A stretch of 11,310 nucleotides of DNA from Anaerolinea sp. (lineage in GTDB: Bacteria; Chloroflexota; Anaerolineae; Anaerolineales; Anaerolineaceae), in the NCBI GenBank assembly GCA_013824385.1, contig PNNU01000065.1:1-11310 (forward strand). The letters run 5' to 3'. Shown here piece by piece: positions 6,299 to 11,310 of this stretch. Within the stretch, counting starts at the first letter, position 1; every line of letters begins with the position of its first letter. Under the pieces are notes generated by a model. That model was given only the letters and a program-made list of their open reading frames with translations. It searched no databases and was not told the origin of the DNA. The position numbers were made by a program, and so were the translations under genes.

Positions 6299-7372
6299 AT
6301 GAAAAAAAGAAACGATTGGTTATTTTGGATGCTTTGTTTTGTGCTACTGGTGTCATGCAGCCAACCCAACATTGGCAACGTGACCTATGCCTGGATCGAC
6401 GCTCCAATCGACAACTTAACCATACAAAACCCTCAGGTTATTCAAATTGAAGGACATGCATCATCCCTGGGCACAATTGAAAGGGTGGATGTGTCAATCA
6501 ATGATACCCCCTTAATTTCACTCACTGATTTCTCGAGTGAGAACCGATTGGTAAAATTTCAAACCAGTTGGAAGCCGACCATACCAGGTGACTATGCTAT
6601 TCATATCATTGCTTATGCTTCAAATGGAACTTCAAGCGTTCCTGATACGGCACTCATCCATGTTGGGGGAGTTGTTGAACCAGAAATCCCGTTAGCAGAA
6701 GCAACCACATCAACTCCAACTGCCACACTTGAATTTACTCCCACTTTTACTCCCACATTTACGACGACACCGACAGCAACGGCCACTCCGACAAAAACAC
6801 TAACCCCCATATTAAAACCTTTAATTAAATTCTGGGCAGAACCTGACACTGTGGCAGCTGGAGGATGTACATCCATAAAATGGAATGTTACCAATGCAAA
6901 AAAAGTGATATTTGGATCCATTGAACAACCTCTCATCGGTGGGGATGAAGAATGTCCATGCGAAAGTAAAACCTACACCCTCACGGTTGTGGGACAATCA
7001 GGTCAAGAAGAACAGCGGAACCTGACCGTAAACGTTTCGGGTATTTGTGATTCGACAGCACCTCCTGCACCCACCCTGGTCGTCCCAGCAAACGGACTCT
7101 CTATGGGCTGCAAGGCTGCCCAATCATTAACCTGGCTGCCTATTGATGATCCAAGCGGGATATCTGAATATCAGGTGAATGTCCAAAAATCCGGTGATAA
7201 CTCAGATTGGACCAGTCTGGCAGGCGCCAGTTTCACAGGTCTTCAAGACAAGACAGTGTCGCTTTCAGTTGAATGCGGATACTACTACCGCTGGCAAGTG
7301 CGAGCCATCGATGGAAAGGGCAACGTCGGTGCCTGGTCTGACTGGTTCTATTTCGCGATCTTGTTAAGTTAA
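6299..7372 (+). CDS. Surface lipoprotein with Ig-like domains and a Thr/Pro-rich linker
   Basis: This 357-aa exported lipoprotein starts with MKKR and a hydrophobic stretch ending in the lipobox LVSC, with Cys20 as the lipid-modified residue. Residues about 28-122 look like a bacterial Ig-like domain ('IDAPIDNLTI...VIQIEGHAS...VDVSINDTPL...GDYAIHIIAYASNG'). Residues 136-170 are a Thr/Pro-rich spacer with FTPT repeats. Residues about 175-248 form a second Ig-like domain of the type 'F.A.pd.v..GgCtsikWnv.na..v', with Cys190, Cys219, Cys221 and Cys250 available for disulfides. Residues about 255-357 look like a fibronectin-type domain ('SGISEYQVNVQKSGD', 'YYYRWQVRAIDGKGNVGAWSDW'). No catalytic motif is visible, so binding or scaffolding is the likely role. 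It ends 11 bases before the next gene, whose ribosome binding site overlaps its stop codon. The partner gene has a related N-terminal domain. Confidence 0.85.
   Translation: MKKRNDWLFWMLCFVLLVSCSQPNIGNVTYAWIDAPIDNLTIQNPQVIQIEGHASSLGTIERVDVSINDTPLISLTDFSSENRLVKFQTSWKPTIPGDYAIHIIAYASNGTSSVPDTALIHVGGVVEPEIPLAEATTSTPTATLEFTPTFTPTFTTTPTATATPTKTLTPILKPLIKFWAEPDTVAAGGCTSIKWNVTNAKKVIFGSIEQPLIGGDEECPCESKTYTLTVVGQSGQEEQRNLTVNVSGICDSTAPPAPTLVVPANGLSMGCKAAQSLTWLPIDDPSGISEYQVNVQKSGDNSDWTSLAGASFTGLQDKTVSLSVECGYYYRWQVRAIDGKGNVGAWSDWFYFAILLS
6734..6757 (+). repeat. 12-bp tandem repeat encoding FTPT
   Basis: Two near-identical 12-base units (6734-6745 and 6746-6757, differing only at the last base) encode FTPT-FTPT. 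A degenerate third unit (6758-6769) encodes FTTT. They form the core of the Thr/Pro linker of the lipoprotein and are a place where length could vary by slippage. Confidence 0.7.
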
Positions 7373-7380
7373 GGGAGGGA
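7371..7380 (+). promoter_or_regulatory. Ribosome binding site overlapping the upstream stop codon
   Basis: AAGGGAGGGA at 7371-7380 begins inside the TAA stop of the lipoprotein gene (7370-7372) and ends 3 bases before the ATG at 7384. The arrangement suggests co-transcription and translational coupling of the two surface proteins. Confidence 0.75.
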
Positions 7381-7383
7381 GAA

Positions 7384-10300
7384 ATGAAAAAACGAATTTG
7401 GATTCTCTATGTTTTTTTGGGTCTCCTGGCGGTCTTTCTCATTCAATTGGGCGTGTTCTATTGGATCATTAAAGATAAAGCGATCAATTCGCATCCAATC
7501 GTGTTGATCCAATCTCCAATAAACCAGCAATCGGTCGTACTAAACAAAGGTTTCATCGTCCACGCTACGGCCAGCGCAGATAAACCGCTTAAAAATATTG
7601 AATTATGGGTGGATGATGTTCAAATTGCTAAATTAATTCCACAAAACGGTGATCCGTCGAATATGTTGATCCTTTCAGAAGCGTGGATACCATCCATGGC
7701 TGGAAAACATTCGCTTGTGGTTCGGTCCATGACTACTGACGGCGTGATAGGGCAGGCCAGTATCGATGTGGATGTTGTTGAAGCCTCTCAAGCTTCAGAT
7801 CCCAAACACATTGTCGAAGAAGGTGAAACCCTGGATTCCGTCGCTGACGATTTTGATATCAGTGTTGATGAATTGAGCGCATTAAACAGTGGGGGTGCAG
7901 CCAGCCTCGCGCCTGGAGATGAATTACTTTTGCCTGCCTTAGCGTCTGGCGGTTCAGCTCCCACGGATCAGAATGAAGAAAATGATACGGTGGTTGAGGA
8001 AGAACCAGCACAAGATGATGCTCCAGATAGTGAGGGTTCTTCACCTGAATCGATAGAATCCGTGGATATTGAATGGCCGTTCTTTCGTTTTTTAGCCCCT
8101 CTTGATCCTGTTCAGTTGAAAGTGGAAGTATTAAGACTGGATACTCTTGAAAGTTATGATTCGATGCATTGTTACATCAGTCTTGCCGGGAATACTTCGC
8201 GTTGGATGCCGGATGCAGATTCAAACCAAAACACGGATGAGTCATTTGAAGCCTCTAATAACGGGCGAACGTGGAATATCGCAGCCCATATGGCCAACGA
8301 AAACGCCTTACGTATTTTCTGGGATGGAGATCAGTCGGTTCCGGTGGATATTAACTGTGTTGGCATCGCGGAAAGCGGACTGGATGCGGTTGACCTGGGT
8401 TCACTGCATGAAGAAATTAAACCTGAAGCCTGGGGAGTGATCCAGTTTGCTGACAGTTCGGGGGGTGAAGATCGGTTTTCACTCGCCTTTCGGGTTACAT
8501 GGCCTGAAAAAGGACCAGATACCAGCATCATCCCACCTTGGAACGTGGCGGTTGATGTCGGTCAGAGACAGTTGATCTGGGACTATTTACCAAATGATGG
8601 AAGCAATCCGGCAATTGATGGATTCGCCATTCTATTAAATGATACTTTTCAGTGGACAGTTTCCAGAAGCGCACGTTCCTCCAGGTTGCCAGAACAATGG
8701 TTCAACCTGCCCTGCGGTGATGAATACCGGTTCCAGGTGGTCGCATTTGTCGGGGGATATCCTACCGGGAATTACTCGCTGCCATCAAATACGGCATTGA
8801 TAAGCGGCGGCGAAATCGGCAGCCCGGGGTGCGGTCAATCTGTCATGGTAACATATGAAATTCTTCAAACCGGCGAAGTTCAAGGGGATTTGAGCCCGGT
8901 TTACGGTGATTTTTATGCCAACGAGCAGCAACTCAACTTTGATGGGCGGCCGCTTGAAGACGATAATTTTCCTACAACATTTGGTTTACGACGCAATTCA
9001 GAAACATACATCAGTCAAATTATGAGCGGATTTGGAGATGGCGAAAGCCAGATGTTGGTTGAAATTCCTGCCGGTAATCCATCAGTGCTTGAAATTCCGC
9101 TGGCGCTGGGATTTGAAATCTACCATGGAGATCAAAAGATTTGTTCCGGACAGAAATTTATCAGCGAAACAGAGTTGGCAGCCGATTTGTCGGGTGAAAT
9201 TTCCACGGATTTACCGGTGGGGTCCATGCCGGATTGGTGCAAGGTGACCTTCCATCTCTCTCCAGTTGGGGAGACACCGGTTGTTGACCCTGGGGCGCCT
9301 CCTCCGCTGCCGGATATTATTGTTGAAAACCTGAGTGTTGATCCAAGCTCAGGCAAGCTGCGCATCCACGTGCGTAATGCGGGCATGGCAACCTGGACCA
9401 ATAAAGATTTGGTGGCTCGCGTTTATTCGCAAGACGGAGAGGTATTCGGCACCTTCACCTGGCCTAATTCCACACTGGCTCCGGGGGAGGTGAGAATCTT
9501 ATCGCATGGAGGCATGGACCCGCAGCCCGCTTTGGGTGCTTGCGTGTTGATGGATCCGGATAATGCGGTTCAAGAGGACCGGGATCGTTATGTCGAGAGT
9601 GGGGTATTGGGCGAAAAAACTCCTTACTGCAGACCACTGCCGGACCTGTCCATTCCGAGCGCCTGGTATGACCAATCCACAGGACAATTGAATGTTGTGG
9701 TGCAAAACCGCGGAGAAACCACCCTGACCAGTGCTGATGCCGACGGCTCTCTTGACCACGCCAAACTGGCGGTGTGGCTGGAGTTTGCTGAAGGGCGCCC
9801 AGTGATGAGCGATTTTGAGAATCTTGACCTTGGAGCCCGCGAAAGTGTCACATTGCAGATAGACATTAATGAATCTCTGCGGGAGCGAATGCGAGGCGGA
9901 TATCTGATCCGGGTTAATCCCGAGAACACTATTGCCGAGGTTGACCTGACCAACAATGACTATCAAGTGGAAGAAACCACCCGCTTGCGGTTGGTGTGGA
10001 AAACGGGTTGGGCAACTTTTTGCCCAACCAATCATTACTTATTAATGGGTGAAAATGTAAGCTATCGTAATACCTGGGATATGCACCTGTCAGCCTACAT
10101 AAGCGGAGGCAGTTCAAGACAGGTAGTGGCAGATTGGAATACACCCGAATTCGATGCCACCTGGGATGACCCGCAAGGCGCCGGTTGGTGCAGTAACTAT
10201 ATTTCAGATTGGTTCGAGATCGCGGGTGATGAAGAATTGACCATTACTCGCACAGCAGGATTGGATATTGCCACACACGGATATCGCTGGTACGATGGCG

Positions 10301-10569
10301 GCGTTGAAACCGTTTCTGCCGCAAATGGATTCGGAGGCACTACCCTGGTTCCAGCGGGGACAAATGAGGAATGTTTTACAGATGGGCTCCAATATAGAAG
10401 GCCAGTAAGGGGTTTGTATGAAATCGGCACAGGTTCATGCGATCCAATCCGATGTAGTGGGATGAGTGAAGATGGCATTCGCATGTTGAGTCCGATTGAA
10501 GCACGCAGCGATGACTTAACCGGTTATTGTTGGTGGACTACAACTTATCGGCTTTTTCAGGAGGAATAG
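7384..10569 (+). CDS. Signal-anchored 1061-aa surface protein: Ig-like, LysM, FN3-like, two CARDB, Cys-rich C-terminus
   Basis: A single N-terminal membrane anchor (about residues 5-28, after MKKR, no lipobox) places the rest outside the cytoplasmic membrane. Residues about 37-133 are an Ig-like domain related to that of the lipoprotein just upstream. Residues 142-184 are a LysM domain ('HIVEEGETLDSVADDFDI...LAPGDELLLP'), expected to bind peptidoglycan or a similar glycan. An acidic linker (about 190-225) follows. Residues 225-345 are unassigned, 380-475 look fibronectin-like, and 480-635 are unassigned. Two CARDB-type beta domains begin with 'LPDIIVENLSVD' (642) and 'LPDLSIPSAWYD' (752); the second ends in 'NTIAEVDLTNNDYQV'. 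The last 200 residues are a region with six cysteines (880, 936, 997, 1019, 1024, 1049) and no known match to me. No enzyme motif is seen. A role in cell-envelope structure or adhesion is inferred. A terminator closes the operon. Confidence 0.85.
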   Translation: MKKRIWILYVFLGLLAVFLIQLGVFYWIIKDKAINSHPIVLIQSPINQQSVVLNKGFIVHATASADKPLKNIELWVDDVQIAKLIPQNGDPSNMLILSEAWIPSMAGKHSLVVRSMTTDGVIGQASIDVDVVEASQASDPKHIVEEGETLDSVADDFDISVDELSALNSGGAASLAPGDELLLPALASGGSAPTDQNEENDTVVEEEPAQDDAPDSEGSSPESIESVDIEWPFFRFLAPLDPVQLKVEVLRLDTLESYDSMHCYISLAGNTSRWMPDADSNQNTDESFEASNNGRTWNIAAHMANENALRIFWDGDQSVPVDINCVGIAESGLDAVDLGSLHEEIKPEAWGVIQFADSSGGEDRFSLAFRVTWPEKGPDTSIIPPWNVAVDVGQRQLIWDYLPNDGSNPAIDGFAILLNDTFQWTVSRSARSSRLPEQWFNLPCGDEYRFQVVAFVGGYPTGNYSLPSNTALISGGEIGSPGCGQSVMVTYEILQTGEVQGDLSPVYGDFYANEQQLNFDGRPLEDDNFPTTFGLRRNSETYISQIMSGFGDGESQMLVEIPAGNPSVLEIPLALGFEIYHGDQKICSGQKFISETELAADLSGEISTDLPVGSMPDWCKVTFHLSPVGETPVVDPGAPPPLPDIIVENLSVDPSSGKLRIHVRNAGMATWTNKDLVARVYSQDGEVFGTFTWPNSTLAPGEVRILSHGGMDPQPALGACVLMDPDNAVQEDRDRYVESGVLGEKTPYCRPLPDLSIPSAWYDQSTGQLNVVVQNRGETTLTSADADGSLDHAKLAVWLEFAEGRPVMSDFENLDLGARESVTLQIDINESLRERMRGGYLIRVNPENTIAEVDLTNNDYQVEETTRLRLVWKTGWATFCPTNHYLLMGENVSYRNTWDMHLSAYISGGSSRQVVADWNTPEFDATWDDPQGAGWCSNYISDWFEIAGDEELTITRTAGLDIATHGYRWYDGGVETVSAANGFGGTTLVPAGTNEECFTDGLQYRRPVRGLYEIGTGSCDPIRCSGMSEDGIRMLSPIEARSDDLTGYCWWTTTYRLFQEE

Positions 10570-10605
10570 AATTTAGTATTATTCATGAAGAAAAACGAAC
10601 TCAAC

Positions 10606-10639
10606 AAAAGACCGCAATTAATGAACTGCGGTCTTTTTT
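10606..10639 (+). terminator. Rho-independent terminator of the surface operon
   Basis: AAAAGACCGCA (10606-10616) pairs perfectly with TGCGGTCTTTT (10627-10637) over 11 bp with a 10-base loop. A run of six T's (10634-10639) follows. It starts 37 bases after the stop of the 1061-aa gene. This is the strongest terminator in the window, and it isolates the downstream decarboxylase gene from the operon. Confidence 0.92.
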
Positions 10640-10684
10640 CATTTATACTAATCTTTTGAAAAAAATCTATCTGGAGTAATTTAC

Positions 10685-11310
10685 ATGTCAGAATCCCCAA
10701 AACCTAAGCAAAACTTGATGAAGGAACGCATTTTTTTTGAACAGGCGAAAGAATATGCATTTGATTATCTGGATAATGTGAGAGACCGAAATGTTTACCC
10801 TGATACCAAGGCGCTTGAAGGGTTGAAGCTATTTGATGAACCCCTTCCGCAAAATCACGGCGATGCGGAAAAGATGCTTAACCTGCTGCATGATTACGGC
10901 TCCCCGGCGACGGTGGCGACCACGGGCGGCAGGTACTTCGGGCTGGTGGTGGGCGGGGCTTTCGCGCCGGTGATGGCGGTGAAGTGGCTGGCCGATGTGT
11001 GGGATCAACTGGCGCCGCTGTATGTGACCTCACCGATCATGGCCAAATTGGAATCCGTGTGCGAGCAGTGGATGAATGATCTGCTCGGACTACCCAAGGA
11101 CAGTGCCATGGGGTTGGTCAGTGGAACCTCCTTGGCGACCATAGCCGGTTTTGCCGCGGCGCGATACGAACTGTTGAAGCGCGCTGGCTGGGACGTCAAC
11201 ACGAAGGGTCTCTTCGGAGCACCGCCCATCCGTGTCGTAGCGGGGGCAGAAGCACACAGCTCTGTCTTTAAGGCATTGGCGATTTTAGGGCTGGGCAGGG
11301 AACGGGTGGA
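10685..11310 (+). CDS. Group II pyridoxal-phosphate-dependent decarboxylase (3' end missing)
   Basis: The frame runs open from the ATG at 10685 to the window end (208 codons), giving the N-terminal part of a PLP-dependent decarboxylase of the aromatic-L-amino-acid/glutamate decarboxylase fold. Visible family segments are 'SPATVATTGGRYFGLVVGGAFAP' in the region before the large domain, 'SPIMAKLESVCEQWMNDLLGLP', 'GLVSGTSLATIAGFAAARYELL' (the place of the usual 'G.ltSGGSEAN...l..AR' PLP-phosphate loop) and 'AEAHSSVFKALAILGLGRERV', whose His should stack on the PLP ring. The Schiff-base lysine lies beyond the window. GGAG (10673-10676), 8 bases ahead, supports the start. The loop reads SGTSLAT where typical members have SGGSEAN, so this belongs to a divergent branch, possibly one annotated as an aminotransferase. 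The substrate cannot be assigned. Confidence 0.85.
   Translation, partial: MSESPKPKQNLMKERIFFEQAKEYAFDYLDNVRDRNVYPDTKALEGLKLFDEPLPQNHGDAEKMLNLLHDYGSPATVATTGGRYFGLVVGGAFAPVMAVKWLADVWDQLAPLYVTSPIMAKLESVCEQWMNDLLGLPKDSAMGLVSGTSLATIAGFAAARYELLKRAGWDVNTKGLFGAPPIRVVAGAEAHSSVFKALAILGLGRERV

Noticed and set aside
6697..6810. Repeat-rich Thr/Pro region considered as a CRISPR or other non-coding repeat
   Set aside because: The repeats are 12 bases, in frame, and encode a typical extracellular linker inside an intact gene.
9499..10035. 178-codon open frame on the minus strand inside the 1061-aa gene
   Set aside because: It lies antisense to the CARDB region, has low-complexity content and no supported start. 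It is treated as a shadow.
10644..10661. TATACT and TTGAAA elements between the terminator and the decarboxylase gene
   Set aside because: They are in the wrong order and spacing to form one promoter; no matching partner boxes were found.

Overview
The window is ordinary bacterial chromosome of moderate GC. It most resembles an Anaerolineae-type member of the Chloroflexota. That is an inference from style, not from a marker gene: an exported lipoprotein with a Thr-Pro 'FTPTFTPT' linker, small Ig-like domains with a 'GGCTSIKWNV' motif, and a membrane-anchored LysM/CARDB protein. No rRNA, tRNA, CRISPR array, transposase or phage gene was seen.

Layout, left to right. (1) 1-693: the 3' part of an NAD-dependent sugar epimerase/dehydratase gene. 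(2) 694-804: a spacer with two abutting hairpins, one of them a perfect 14-bp inverted repeat. (3) 805-2355: a GMC/cholesterol-oxidase-type flavoprotein. It converges with a classical SDR on the minus strand (2379-3188); only 23 bases lie between the two stop codons. (4) 3189-3325: a divergent promoter region. It feeds a small DUF1801/YdhG-like gene (3326-3706) and then a four-helix membrane protein (3731-4204), closed by a rho-independent terminator. (5) 4325-5335: a small VanZ-like membrane protein followed 3 bases later by a HAD-family hydrolase gene. The hydrolase reading frame is interrupted by one in-frame amber codon, with every catalytic motif preserved on both sides. (6) 5479-6024: an unrecognised 181-aa soluble protein with its own promoter-like elements and a good ribosome binding site. 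(7) 6299-10569: a two-gene cell-surface operon. It encodes a lipoprotein and a 1061-aa signal-anchored protein with Ig-like, LysM, FN3-like, CARDB and Cys-rich C-terminal regions, and ends in a strong terminator. (8) 10685-11310: the 5' part of a group II PLP-dependent decarboxylase gene, cut by the window end.

The genes do not form one pathway. The most coherent unit is the surface operon at 6299-10569. Its two products carry related N-terminal Ig-like domains after their membrane anchors, so they probably arose from one ancestral surface protein and may act together outside the cell. The GMC oxidase and SDR could both oxidise hydroxyl groups on sterol-like or other lipophilic alcohols, but their convergent arrangement gives no operon support for that. 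The best anomalies are the amber-interrupted HAD gene, the undescribed surface pair, the unrecognised 181-aa protein and the hairpin upstream of the GMC gene.
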